DNA of 64,000 nt from Mesorhizobium sp. B4-1-3 (GCF_006439355.1 NZ_VFTG01000002.1:348485-412484); one strand, 5' to 3'. Positions 27,101 to 35,040 are shown, counted from the stretch's first letter. Translations and numbers: made by a program. Notes: generated by a model not told the origin, from the sequence alone.

Positions 27101-28629
27101 CCGCCGATATCACCACTCTTGGCAATACGATCAACAATTTTGCCGGCGACACCTCGTCCGCCTACACGGACGCCAATGGCGAGGGCATCCGCTATGTCCG
27201 CACCAACGACACGACGCTTCCGGTCACCGACGCCTTCGCGCAAGGGATCGGCTCCTCTGCGCTCGGTTACCAGGCGACGGCATCCGCCGCCAATTCGCTG
27301 GCGCTCGGCCGCGGTACCACTGTCTCCATCACCGACGGCGTAGCGCTCGGCTCCGGCTCGGTTTCCGACCGCGCGGTGGCGCCGATATCGGGGTCGATCC
27401 TGTCCGGCACCGGTCTCATTCCCTATAACACGGCGGATATGAGCCTGCTCGGCGCCGTCTCGGTCGGCACCTCCACCTCCTATCGCCAGATCATCAACGT
27501 GGCCGACGGCACCGAGGACCAGGACGCGGTGACGCTTCGCCAGTTGAAGGGAGCGCTGAGCTCCTTCGCGGTGACGGGGACCATGTACTTCCACGCCAAT
27601 TCGAGCGCCTCGGACTCGCTGGCTGTCGGTGCCGAGTCGGTCGCGATCGGTCCGCGCACCACCGTCAACGGCGACAACGGTATCGGCATGGGCAACGGCG
27701 CCATCGTCCAGCAGACGGCGCCGGGCGGCATCGCGATCGGCCAGAACGCAACATCCAACCAGGCCGACAGCATCGCCTTCGGCACGAACTCGACGGCGAA
27801 CGGCGCCCAGTCCATGGCGCTCGGCGCCGGCGCCACGGCCAATGAGCCGGGCAGCGTCGCGCTCGGCGCCGGCTCGACGACCGCCGCGGCGGTCGCCACC
27901 ACCGGCACGACGATCAACGGCGTCAACTACACCTTCGCCGGAACCGCTCCGACGAGCACGGTGAGCGTGGGCGATGTCGGCAAGGAACGCACCGTCACCA
28001 ATGTGGCAGCGGGCCGGATCAGCCAGACTTCGACCGACGCCATCAACGGCAGCCAGCTTTACGCGACCAACCAGGCTGTCGAAGCAGTGCAGGGAAGTGT
28101 CGGCAATCTGAATGAGTTCGCCGTCCAGTATGACAAGAACCCGGACGGCACCAAGTCCAACTCGCTGACACTTGTCGGCGGCGACCTGAATGCGCCCGTC
28201 GTCATCCACAATGTCGGCGCCGGCACCGCCGATACCGATGCAGTGAACGTGCTACAGTTCAACAACGGGCTGGCGACAACGCTCGACAACTCCAAGGCCT
28301 ACACCAACCAGGTGGCGGCCACCACGCTGCAGCAGGCCAATGCCTATACCGACTCCAAGCTCAGCCAGCTCAACATGGATATGGGCGAGGCTCGAGGCGA
28401 AGCGCGCCAAGCGGCCGCGATCGGCCTGGCGGCCGCTTCGCTGCGCTATGATGACCGTCCTGGCAAGCTCAGTGTGGCGGCCGGCGGTGGCTATTGGCGA
28501 GGCGAGGGGGCCGTCGCGTTTGGTGCCGGTTACACCAGCGAGGACGGGAGAGCCCGGGCAAATGTCTCTGGCACGACGGCCGGCGGACATTGGGGCGTCG
28601 GCGCAGGCGTCAGCTTTACCTTGAACTGA
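24136..28629 (+). CDS. YadA/Hia-type trimeric autotransporter adhesin
   Basis: 1497-residue surface adhesin (type Vc secretion). The N terminus is a long basic extension followed by a signal peptide ending near PASAQ (about residues 55-85). The passenger has dozens of YadA-head repeats (AIGxxAxAxGxxSxALG) to about residue 660, then several neck/connector units (STDAVNGSQLFATNQQV) joined to short stalks. The C-terminal anchor of about 70 residues (MGEARGEARQAAAIGLA to the final SFTLN) forms the 12-strand trimeric pore. The final residue is Asn rather than the usual aromatic. AAAGGAGG precedes the ATG. It probably mediates attachment to roots or surfaces. Confidence 0.93.
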   Translation: MNFRQERIAQRGSARFAGNWVSGAGDSRSLRRRLMAALRNAHRVLGMRRRGLGLGTLGGGRFLAAVLGAIAFGGIATPASAQVFGGGGTANGVRGIAFGSGAVQNGADSIAEGTNASAGSQNAVAIGFQSIASQINSIYLGSRTVAGTGATATSAIGIGTDVTASQADAIAMGRSSVSSAQYAIAIGLNARATGTGGAIALGQGTVSSGVNSVALGVTANATGAGANALGTFSLASGGNSTALGTSSTASNNYATAAGWGSVASGANSTAVGREAAASGINASAFGEGAKAVADNSLAAGVSANAGGVGSTALGIGTSAGGASSAAVGFQAQAAGTNAIAVGPQANASASNSAAFGNVATASGQFALALGNSAVSSGVGSVAAGSGAQATDVSTTAIGNNAAAVAANASALGLGATASGVDGTAVGRQANASAQSAIAIGTNSAASAAASTAVGNTAVASGINASSFGSGAKATGDNSLAAGVSASAGGVASTALGIGSNASAQSAIAVGNNAKADSAEAVAMGTNAVATGGKAVSIGSGNTAYGNGAVSIGDPSYASGTGAFTGGANNIANSDGTASATAANQAAGAVAIGNNNKAIGQGSVALGNGSTAGAAGLAGNIALGDGATAAAKSGDVALGSGSVTVAAVGTSGTTIGTTAYSFAGTAPTSTVSIGAPGAERTLTNLAAGRLNGGSTDAVNGSQLFATNQQVTQNTTDISNLSTSLTDINTGAGIKYFHANSTLPDSQALGTDSVAIGPNAVANNAGDVAIGLNSVSGTTTVVGGTTIGGVNYTFAGGTPAGAFSVGSVGAERQIQNVAAGRLSNSSTDAVNGSQLFATNQQVTQNTTDIAANTADITNLGNTINNISTGGGIKYFHANSTLADSQALGADSVAVGPNAVANNAGDVAIGLNSVSGATTVVSGTTIGGVNYTFAGGTPAGAFSVGSVGAERQIQNVAAGRLSNSSTDAVNGSQLFATNQQVTQNTTDIAANTADITTLGNTINNFAGDTSSAYTDANGEGIRYVRTNDTTLPVTDAFAQGIGSSALGYQATASAANSLALGRGTTVSITDGVALGSGSVSDRAVAPISGSILSGTGLIPYNTADMSLLGAVSVGTSTSYRQIINVADGTEDQDAVTLRQLKGALSSFAVTGTMYFHANSSASDSLAVGAESVAIGPRTTVNGDNGIGMGNGAIVQQTAPGGIAIGQNATSNQADSIAFGTNSTANGAQSMALGAGATANEPGSVALGAGSTTAAAVATTGTTINGVNYTFAGTAPTSTVSVGDVGKERTVTNVAAGRISQTSTDAINGSQLYATNQAVEAVQGSVGNLNEFAVQYDKNPDGTKSNSLTLVGGDLNAPVVIHNVGAGTADTDAVNVLQFNNGLATTLDNSKAYTNQVAATTLQQANAYTDSKLSQLNMDMGEARGEARQAAAIGLAAASLRYDDRPGKLSVAAGGGYWRGEGAVAFGAGYTSEDGRARANVSGTTAGGHWGVGAGVSFTLN
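26329..27138 (+). repeat. Duplicated 414-bp neck-stalk module inside the adhesin gene
   Basis: Two near-identical tandem units start at 26329 and 26743, each encoding about 138 residues from IKYFHANSTL through AGRLSNSSTDAVNGSQLF to NTADIT. A shorter related stretch (MYFHANSSASDSLAVG) recurs near 27585. The in-frame length lets units be gained or lost by recombination. Confidence 0.8.
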
Positions 28630-28637
28630 GTCCATTC

Positions 28638-29213
28638 ATGGTCAGGCAAGCCAGCTCTGCTGTCGCAATCTGCATGACTTGCCTGCTCCTGTCCGGTCCG
28701 CGCGCGGCCGGGCAGGAGGCGGCCCCGCCTGCCTATCGGATAAAGCCTTCGGACGTCGCCGTGCCTCCCGGCGTGAAGCTCGGCGACTACCAACGGACCA
28801 CGCGCCCATTCGAGAACTGGACCCTGATCTGCGACGAGAATCTCCAAGCCAGGAAGAAGGTTTGCAACATCAGCCAGTCCTTCGTCGACCAAAGCCAGGT
28901 CATGGTCTTCAGTTGGTCGCTCGCGGCCGACGAGAAAGGCAAACCCTTCATGATCTTGCGGACTCCCAGCCAGGCCGGCGCGGGAAGCAGGCTTTCGCTC
29001 AAGCTGGCCGGCCGCCAGCAGGCCGTCGACGTTCAGCTACAGGGCTGCGATGCGTCGGTTTGCGTCGGCTATGTGCCTGTAGGCCCGGTCCTTCGCGAGC
29101 AGATCGGCAAGGAAACCACCGTCCAGGTTTCCTATTCCCTGCCGTCGGGGGCGACCGTCAGCCTCGATGCTCCTTTCAAGGGGCTCAAGACCGCGCTTTC
29201 GACCATCAAATAG
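28638..29213 (+). CDS. Invasion-associated locus B (IalB) family periplasmic protein
   Basis: 191 residues with a signal peptide (VAICMTCLLLSGPRAAGQ) and the IalB core: FENWTLICDE, CNISQSFVDQ, LKLAGRQQAVDVQLQGCDASVCVGYVPVG. IalB was first described in Bartonella with erythrocyte invasion; in rhizobia the family is widespread and its function is unclear. It starts 8 bp after the adhesin stop, so it belongs to the same transcription unit. I infer a periplasmic accessory role in adhesin biogenesis or envelope stability. Confidence 0.88.
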   Translation: MVRQASSAVAICMTCLLLSGPRAAGQEAAPPAYRIKPSDVAVPPGVKLGDYQRTTRPFENWTLICDENLQARKKVCNISQSFVDQSQVMVFSWSLAADEKGKPFMILRTPSQAGAGSRLSLKLAGRQQAVDVQLQGCDASVCVGYVPVGPVLREQIGKETTVQVSYSLPSGATVSLDAPFKGLKTALSTIK

Positions 29214-29225
29214 AAAGACTTTGAG

Positions 29226-29951
29226 ATGACACGCCAATCCATCGAGGACAGGATCCTGACGCGCTCCGAAGCCGTTACGCTGACAGGACTGCCGGCCGGC
29301 TCGCCATCTGCGCGGTTGTCCGCTTGGCATCTTGCGCGGACCATCACGCTGCTTGGCGCGTTCGCCGTCCTGGTCGCAGGGGCGGTCGTCCTGTCGTTCC
29401 GTCTCTATCCCGCGCTCGGTACATTCGTCGCCGGCACGGCTTCCGCGCAAGCACAGGCGCCTATGCAGGGCGAGCCGGCGCAACCCGCGCCTGCGCCGGC
29501 GGATATCGCGGCGAACAAGAATCCGTTTCAGGCGCATGCCGCTCAGGCGGGCGTGCGCACCTGTGCCAATCTCTTTACCACGCTCGGACAGGCTCTGACT
29601 GCCGGATCGACCTATGCGGTCCAGACGCAATGGGACAAGACCTCGCCCGATGCGCATGCGGTGCAGGCGGTCGCCGGGATGAGTTACAATCTGCCGGACT
29701 ATAAGACCCAGGCCGCCGGCGTCGTCTTTGCCTCACCGCTTGGCCAGACCTGCGAGGGCGGCTTCGTGCGCGTGGCGCCGTTCCAAAGGTCTTGCCAGGA
29801 AGTCGTCGGCACGCTGCCGAAGGGCAGCCAGCTGGCAGACAATCTGTCGAACACGATGCTTTTCAACCTTGCCAACAATGGCGGTCAGGCCCTGCTCGTT
29901 CCGACGGGAAATACCTGCGTTGTCGTTTCGGTCGCGCGCATGGGCGGATAA
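29226..29951 (+). CDS. Membrane-anchored cassette protein of unknown function
   Basis: 241 residues. One N-terminal transmembrane helix (ITLLGAFAVLVAGAVVLSF, about residues 38-57) is followed by a Pro/Ala-rich linker (AQAQAPMQGEPAQPAPAPA) and an exported C-terminal domain of about 150 residues with four cysteines (in RTCANLF, QTCEGGF, RSCQEVV and NTCVVVS), which suggests two disulfides. No family is recognised. It follows the IalB gene by 12 bp and precedes the DUF4189 gene by 51 bp, so it is probably part of the same export-associated cassette. Confidence 0.8.
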   Translation: MTRQSIEDRILTRSEAVTLTGLPAGSPSARLSAWHLARTITLLGAFAVLVAGAVVLSFRLYPALGTFVAGTASAQAQAPMQGEPAQPAPAPADIAANKNPFQAHAAQAGVRTCANLFTTLGQALTAGSTYAVQTQWDKTSPDAHAVQAVAGMSYNLPDYKTQAAGVVFASPLGQTCEGGFVRVAPFQRSCQEVVGTLPKGSQLADNLSNTMLFNLANNGGQALLVPTGNTCVVVSVARMGG

Positions 29952-30002
29952 CGGCCAGGCACAGTCACCTGTCTTGAACAGCTGCAATCGGGAGCTACGA
30001 AC

Positions 30003-30476
30003 ATGTTGATCGACCGTCGCCTCTCATTCCCGCTGCTGGCGGCCCTGGTCGGGCTTACGATCGCCAGCCATGCGGCCGACCTGGTTTCGCCACCGCCGGC
30101 TGAGACGGGCGAGGAAAAGGGCATCTGGGGCGCGATCGCCTACTCGCCGGGCGACGGCCGTCACGGCTTCTTCTGGGGCGCCGACAAGCGGCAGGAAGCG
30201 GAAGACATCGCGCTGAAGCACTGTGAGAACGCGGACGGCAAGGGCTGCCGGGTGGTCGAGGTGTTCCGCAACCATCGCCATTGGGACGATGACGACGGAA
30301 CCGGCTTTCCCTACGAGCACTGCGCGGCGCTGTCGGTCGGCAAGAGCCGTGGCGCGGCGACACCGTTCTGGGGCGCGGCATCGGCCACGACCCGCGGTGA
30401 GGCCGAGGACAAGGCGACGGCCGAGTGCGGAGGCGAGGGGAAGGAGTGCAAGATCCGCGAGTGGGTCTGTACCTGA
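30003..30476 (+). CDS. DUF4189-family secreted protein
   Basis: 157 residues with a signal peptide (FPLLAALVGLTIASHAAD). The mature part holds the DUF4189 pattern: WGAIAYSPGDGRHGFFWGA, AEDIALKHC, GKGCRVVEVF, then a second copy-like WGAASATTRGEAEDKATAEC. Six cysteines suggest disulfides. The DUF4189 fold occurs in small secreted proteins, sometimes host- or surface-associated, with no assigned activity. It is the last co-directional gene of the adhesin cassette. Confidence 0.85.
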   Translation: MLIDRRLSFPLLAALVGLTIASHAADLVSPPPAETGEEKGIWGAIAYSPGDGRHGFFWGADKRQEAEDIALKHCENADGKGCRVVEVFRNHRHWDDDDGTGFPYEHCAALSVGKSRGAATPFWGAASATTRGEAEDKATAECGGEGKECKIREWVCT

Positions 30477-30527
30477 CGTCGCCGGCGGAATCGAGCGCCT
30501 GCGGCGATCCGTCGGCCCTGGCGCCGT

Positions 30528-31151
30528 TCACACCGGGATAAGCGGCGCGACCGCGCGGTCCGATGGACGGTCGCTCGACGACAGGCCGGAAAAGACGCCG
30601 GCGCGATCGGCGGCATTGCGGTTCTGGCTCATCTTGCGCTTGCCTTCGAGCCGCGTGATCGGCATGCGCAGGCCGACGATGCCCTTCAGCTGCGACTGGA
30701 TGAAATCCGCCGGCGCATCGGAAACGGCCCAAGGTGCCGAGCGCTCGCCTTCATGCAGGTTGGTCAGGCGAGTCACGACCTCGAGCAACCTGTCGGCGTC
30801 CTCGAAGAATTCGATCGGCCCATGGGCGTGGACGGCAACGTAGTTCCAGGTCGGCACGACCTTCCCGGTCTCCTGCTTGGTCTGATACCAAGCCGGCGTC
30901 ACATAGGCGTCTGGCCCCATGAACATCGCCAAGCCGTCGCCCACCGCCGGCACGCGCCAGTGCGGGTTTGCCTTGGCGACATGGCCGTAGATCACGCCAT
31001 GCTCGCCTTCGTTCTCATCCAGCAGAAGCGGCAACGGTGTCGCCAGCGGCCCTTCGGCTGTGGCGGTGACCAGTATAGCCAGCCGCGCGGCGCGGATCGT
31101 GGCCGTGAGGCTCTCCTTGTCGTCGTCGCGGAAGGCGGGCGGTATATACAT
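30528..31151 (-). CDS. FMN-binding PaiB-family regulator
   Basis: 207 residues matching the PaiB family: MYIPPAFRDDD at the start, ATPLPLLLDENEG, GHVAKANPHWR, YVTPAWYQTK and PTWNYVAVHAHG. PaiB proteins have a split-barrel flavin fold and in Bacillus repress protease and sporulation genes; here the function could be regulatory or heme/FMN-related. It is convergent with the DUF4189 gene. The short poly-charged C terminus (SSSDRPSDRAVAPLIPV) is not conserved in what I know of the family. Confidence 0.88.
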   Translation of the reverse strand: MYIPPAFRDDDKESLTATIRAARLAILVTATAEGPLATPLPLLLDENEGEHGVIYGHVAKANPHWRVPAVGDGLAMFMGPDAYVTPAWYQTKQETGKVVPTWNYVAVHAHGPIEFFEDADRLLEVVTRLTNLHEGERSAPWAVSDAPADFIQSQLKGIVGLRMPITRLEGKRKMSQNRNAADRAGVFSGLSSSDRPSDRAVAPLIPV

Positions 31152-31406
31152 GGCTAAACTCCTTGCGGCATAAAATGCCTGAAGTCCGGCCTGCTTAGAA
31201 CATCCGGTCCTGAAAGTTTGTGTGGTCCAGTTGGCCGGGTTCGCACCGCTCCAGCCTGCCGGGTTAACCGCTTCTCGGCCCAGTGCCGGTTGCGGTGCTC
31301 GCCATCATTTCGGCCGGGCACCGCTGACCGCCTATGCATGTCCCCAGCGGTTTTGGGAAAACAACATGCACGGGACAAAGACTCAAAGCGCATCGCGTCT
31401 TGAGCG

Positions 31407-32228
31407 TTAGAAGATCTCGTTGGTTAGCCGCTTCACGGGACCGAGCAGGATCGAGCCCGTCGGCACCCCGTTGTCGATCGGGATCGCCTTGCGCTCCGGC
31501 ATGTCCTCTTCCGGTGCGCCGATATTGGCCGTCACGATGACCGGCGTCTTGGTCGGCACGCGGTCGTAGAGGTCGATGATGTCCTGGTTGATCAGGCGCA
31601 CGCAGCCCGACGATACCGACTTGCCGATCGACCACCATTCGGGCGAGCCGTGCAGGCGGTAGAGAGTGTCCTGGTTGCCTTGGAACAGATAAAGCGCACG
31701 CGCCCCGAGCGGGTTCTTCAGGCCGCCCGGCATGCCGCCATTCTTGGCGCTGTATTGCGTCAGCTCCGGCTGGCGGGCGACCATCTCGTCCGGCGGCGTC
31801 CATTTCGGCCATTTCTGCTTCCACTGCACGACGGCGTCGCCCGACCATTCGAAGCCGGCGCGGCCGAGGCCGACGCCGTAGCGGATCGCCTGGCCGCCCT
31901 CGCGCACCAGGTAGAGGAAGTGGCCGGTGGTATCGACGACGATGGTGCCCGGGCGCTGTCCGGTCGGATCGGGAACGATCTGGCGCAAAAATCTGTGATC
32001 GATCTTGTTCACCGGGATGGCCGGCAGCTCGAAGCCATTGTCCGACATCGCGCCATACATCGTCTCGTAATCCCCGAGCGGCGGCTCGACATAGGTGGGC
32101 GGTGGCGGCTGGATGGGAGCAGGGGCCGGGCCGGTGGTGGTGCAGGCGGACACGGCGGCCGAAGCGGCGCCAAGGGCCGTGAAGTTGAGAAAGCCGCGGC
32201 GGCTGATGCGGAAGGAAGCGTCTGACAT
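31407..32228 (-). CDS. L,D-transpeptidase (YkuD domain), Tat/lipoprotein-type signal
   Basis: 273 residues. The N terminus has twin arginines (SRRGFLNFTALGAASA) followed by a lipobox-like AVSAC, then a Pro-rich linker. The YkuD catalytic signature is present as HGSPEWWSIGKSVSSGCVRLINQD, with the nucleophile Cys in SGCVRL. Such enzymes make 3-3 peptidoglycan cross-links or attach lipoproteins such as Lpp/LipA-like OMPs to peptidoglycan; rhizobial genomes carry many paralogues. It acts in the periplasm. Confidence 0.92.
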   Translation of the reverse strand: MSDASFRISRRGFLNFTALGAASAAVSACTTTGPAPAPIQPPPPTYVEPPLGDYETMYGAMSDNGFELPAIPVNKIDHRFLRQIVPDPTGQRPGTIVVDTTGHFLYLVREGGQAIRYGVGLGRAGFEWSGDAVVQWKQKWPKWTPPDEMVARQPELTQYSAKNGGMPGGLKNPLGARALYLFQGNQDTLYRLHGSPEWWSIGKSVSSGCVRLINQDIIDLYDRVPTKTPVIVTANIGAPEEDMPERKAIPIDNGVPTGSILLGPVKRLTNEIF

Positions 32229-32402
32229 GGTTGCCTTTTCTAGGTCTTAATTCGCAAGAAAGCATGAATCCGCGAGCAGGTCGCCGGGGCCATTCATAAC
32301 AGTCGGTGGCGATAGGCGGTTCCAATTCTGGCCTGAGGGTGGACAGAAAAAGGCGAAGCTGTGACCGTGCCGCCGCTGTTGCGCTGCAGCAACAGCGAGG
32401 TC

Positions 32403-32490
32403 AGGGTGGTTCGCCGCTCACGGAAACGCCGAACCACCCTTTCTTTTGTTTCGATGCAATTCCGGACGGAAAACCGCTTCACTTTCCTGC
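32403..32490 (-). repeat. Two-palindrome mosaic element, copy B
   Basis: An exact 11-bp hairpin (AGGGTGGTTCG, 32403-32413, with CGAACCACCCT, 32430-32440), a TTTCTTTTGTTT linker, then GCAATTCCGGACGGAAAACC, related to copies A and C but inverted. It abuts the 3' end of the haloacid dehalogenase gene. A separate GCTGTTGC/GCAACAGC hairpin lies just before it (32375-32396). Confidence 0.65.
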
Positions 32491-32491
32491 A

Positions 32492-33154
32492 TCAGACGCC
32501 CGCCAGAAGACCATCGAGCGAGGGTAGAATGAGGCCTGGCGGAAAGTCGCGGTATTCGTCCGGCTGATTGGCCCGGTTGATCCAGACCGTGCGGAAACCG
32601 AATTTCGTCGCGCCGGCGACGTCCCAGCGGTTCGACGACTGGAAAGACACCGCGCCCGGATAAAGTCGCCAGTTGGTGACCACCATGTCGTAGACCGACG
32701 GGTCGGTTTTGAACCGCTCGACCGCATCGACCGAGAATACGTCGTCCAGGATCTGGTCGAGTGCCGCGGATTTGACCGCCGCGTCGAGCATTTCCGGCGA
32801 GCCGTTGGAGAGGATCGCGAGCTTCGCGCCCGAGGCCTTGAGCGCCTTCAGCACGGCCGGCACTTCCGGGTAGCAATCGAGCCGCCAATAAGCTTCGAGC
32901 AGTTTCGTCCGCAGCGCTGGATCGGCCGAGGGCACCTTGCGCAAAGCGAAATCCAGCGCCTGCTCGGTCAGTTGCCAAAAGTCGGCGTATGAGCCCATCA
33001 GCGTCCTGACCCAGGAATATTCGAGCTGCTTGGCGCGCCAGATTTCCGACAACAGCTGGCCGTCCGGGCCGATCTCGCCGGCATGGCGGCGCACGGCAGC
33101 GTGCACGTCGAACAACGTTCCATAGGCGTCGAAGACATAGGCCGCATGATGCAT
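32492..33154 (-). CDS. Haloacid dehalogenase type II (L-2-haloacid dehalogenase-like)
   Basis: 220 residues of the HAD superfamily. Motif I is VFDAYGTLFD with nucleophile Asp9, motif II is ILSNGS, the catalytic Lys lies in FKTDPSVYD, and motif III is SSNRWDVAGATKFGF, all typical of 2-haloacid dehalogenases that hydrolyse L-2-haloalkanoates. In rhizobia the physiological substrate is usually unknown. ATG 33154 is chosen because the HAD motif follows at the normal distance; the upstream frame is not conserved. Confidence 0.9.
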   Translation of the reverse strand: MHHAAYVFDAYGTLFDVHAAVRRHAGEIGPDGQLLSEIWRAKQLEYSWVRTLMGSYADFWQLTEQALDFALRKVPSADPALRTKLLEAYWRLDCYPEVPAVLKALKASGAKLAILSNGSPEMLDAAVKSAALDQILDDVFSVDAVERFKTDPSVYDMVVTNWRLYPGAVSFQSSNRWDVAGATKFGFRTVWINRANQPDEYRDFPPGLILPSLDGLLAGV

Positions 33155-33305
33155 GGAAAGAGTTTTGCGGCGGCAAGCCGCGCCGTGCAAGCGCTGATTG
33201 CCGTTAAGTGCCGCTGGCCTCAATGATTTTCGGCCATGTCGGTTGACGCCGGCCCTCAAAGCATCGTCCTATGCCGGCCCGAAATCACTTATTTGGACGG
33301 CAAAC

Positions 33306-34184
33306 ATGACACTGGCGGCGGCGGCGCAAACCGCGACTTGGACCTATGTGGACGGCGACTGGTATGAAGGCAATGTCGCGGTACTGGGGCCGCGCAGCCA
33401 TGCCATGTGGCTCGGCACCAGCGTCTTCGACGGCGGCCGCTGGTTCGAAGGCGTCTCGCCCGACCTCGAGCTTCACGCCGCTCGCGTCAACGCTTCCGCG
33501 ACCGCGCTTGGCCTGAAGCCTTCGATGACGACGGAAGAGATCGTCGGCCTGACCTGGTATGGTCTGAAGAAATTCGACGGCAAGACGGCGGTCTATATCA
33601 GGCCGATGTATTGGGCCGAGCATGGCGGCTATATGGGCGTGCCCGCCGACCCGGAATCGACACGCTTCTGCCTGTGCCTCTACGAAGCGCCGATGATCCC
33701 GCCATCCGGCTTCTCGGTCACGGTCTCGCCGTTCCGCCGCCCGACCATCGAGACCATGCCCACCAACGCCAAGGCGGGCTGCCTCTACCCCAACAATGGC
33801 CGCGCCATCCTGGAAGCCAAGAATCGCGGCTTCGACAACGCACTCGTGCTCGATATGCTGGGCAATGTCGCCGAAACCGGAACCTCCAACGTCTTCCTGG
33901 TCAAGGACGGCCATGTGATGACGCCGGCGCCGAACGGCACGTTCCTGTCGGGCATCACCCGCTCGCGCACCATCAACCTGCTCGGCGATTACGGCTTCAG
34001 GACCATCGAGAAGACGCTGTCGGTTCGTGATTTCCTCGAAGCCGACGAGATCTTCTCGACCGGCAACCACTCCAAGGTCGTGCCGGTCACCCGCATCGAG
34101 AATCGCGACCTGCAGCCCGGCCCGGTGGCCAAGAAGGCGCGTGAGCTCTATTGGGAATGGGCGCATTCGGCGTCCGCCGCCTGA
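33306..34184 (+). CDS. ilvE: Branched-chain amino acid aminotransferase
   Basis: 292-residue class IV PLP aminotransferase interconverting branched-chain amino acids and their 2-oxo acids. PLP Lys156 lies in NAKAGCLYPNN, and the C-terminal family signature runs through VAETGTSNVFLVKDG and TFLSGITRSRTINL. ATG 33306 lacks a strong Shine-Dalgarno but gives the expected length; an upstream in-frame extension to 33198 does not look conserved. A D-amino-acid aminotransferase or aminodeoxychorismate lyase is less likely given its resemblance to IlvE. Confidence 0.9.
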   Translation: MTLAAAAQTATWTYVDGDWYEGNVAVLGPRSHAMWLGTSVFDGGRWFEGVSPDLELHAARVNASATALGLKPSMTTEEIVGLTWYGLKKFDGKTAVYIRPMYWAEHGGYMGVPADPESTRFCLCLYEAPMIPPSGFSVTVSPFRRPTIETMPTNAKAGCLYPNNGRAILEAKNRGFDNALVLDMLGNVAETGTSNVFLVKDGHVMTPAPNGTFLSGITRSRTINLLGDYGFRTIEKTLSVRDFLEADEIFSTGNHSKVVPVTRIENRDLQPGPVAKKARELYWEWAHSASAA

Positions 34185-34190
34185 GCAGAC

Positions 34191-34289
34191 GGAGCGTTTT
34201 TCCGCTTCGCTGAACGGCGAACCGCTCCATCTCCTTATTTTGCGCAATTCCGGGCGGAAACCGTCTCACACTTTCCCCGGAATTGCTCT
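34191..34289 (-). repeat. Two-palindrome mosaic element, copy C
   Basis: An imperfect hairpin flanked by GGAGCG (34191) and CGCTCC (34223-34228), a CTCCTTATTTTG linker, then GCGCAATTCCGGGCGGAAAC to CCCCGGAATTGCTCT at 34275-34289. Same organisation as copy B and the reverse of copy A; it sits just after the ilvE stop. Confidence 0.7.
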
Positions 34290-34392
34290 AAAAAGTCGCT
34301 CGGCGTTCCATTCCGGAGTTGCCCCGATCCATTCCAGACCTATCTTAGGCCGGTAGTATCACCGGACTTTTTTCCTCGAGGGAGTACCATCC

Positions 34393-34995
34393 ATGGCTTT
34401 TGAGTTGCCCGCTTTGCCTTACGACTACGAGGCCTTGCAGCCTTACATGTCGAAGGAGACGCTGGAGTATCATCACGACAAGCATCACAAGGCTTATGTC
34501 GACAACGGCAACAAGCTGGCCGCCGAGGCCGGAATGGGCGACCTGTCGGTCGAAGAGGTCGTGAAGCAGTCCTTCGGCAAGAATGCCGGGCTCTTCAACA
34601 ACGCCGCCCAGCACTACAACCACATCCATTTCTGGAAGTGGATGAAGAAGGGCGGCGGCGGCAACAAGCTGCCGGGCGCGCTGCAGAAGGCTTTCGACAG
34701 CGACCTCGGCGGCTACGACAAGTTCAAGGCGGATTTTATCGCCGCCGGCACCACCCAGTTCGGCTCGGGCTGGGCCTGGGTCTCGGTCAAGAACGGCAAG
34801 CTGGAAATCTCCAAGACCCCGAACGGCGAGAACCCGCTCGTCCATGGCGGCTCGCCGATCCTCGGCGTCGACGTCTGGGAGCACTCCTATTACATCGACT
34901 ACCGCAATGCGCGGCCGAAATATCTCGAGGCCTTCGTCGACAGCCTGATCAACTGGGACCATGTCCTGGAGATGTACGAAAAGGCCAAAGGCTGA
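34393..34995 (+). CDS. sodB: Superoxide dismutase [Fe/Mn]
   Basis: 200 residues with the Fe/Mn SOD fold; converts superoxide to hydrogen peroxide and oxygen in the cytoplasm. Metal ligands are visible: His27 in EYHHDKHHKAYV, His in NNAAQHYNHIHFW, and Asp/His in DVWEHSYYIDY. The opening FELPALPYDYEALQPYMS is characteristic. Fe versus Mn use cannot be settled from sequence alone. A GGGAG ribosome site precedes the ATG and a strong terminator follows. Confidence 0.97.
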   Translation: MAFELPALPYDYEALQPYMSKETLEYHHDKHHKAYVDNGNKLAAEAGMGDLSVEEVVKQSFGKNAGLFNNAAQHYNHIHFWKWMKKGGGGNKLPGALQKAFDSDLGGYDKFKADFIAAGTTQFGSGWAWVSVKNGKLEISKTPNGENPLVHGGSPILGVDVWEHSYYIDYRNARPKYLEAFVDSLINWDHVLEMYEKAKG

Positions 34996-35012
34996 GCGAT
35001 TTTTGATGAAAA

Positions 35013-35040
35013 GCCCCGGCACGCCGGGGCTTTTGTTTTT
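35013..35040 (+). terminator. Rho-independent terminator of sodB
   Basis: GCCCCGGC and GCCGGGGC form an 8-bp stem with a two-base loop, followed directly by TTTTGTTTTT, 18 bp after the sodB stop. Confidence 0.9.

Noticed and set aside
24136..28629. CRISPR or satellite-like repeats in the adhesin gene
   Set aside because: The repeats are protein-coding YadA-head and neck modules of differing length in one long open frame, with no regular spacers.
32403..32451. Rho-independent terminator reading
   Set aside because: The T-rich tract lies on the plus strand, but no plus-strand gene ends here; the sequence matches the mosaic repeat family instead.
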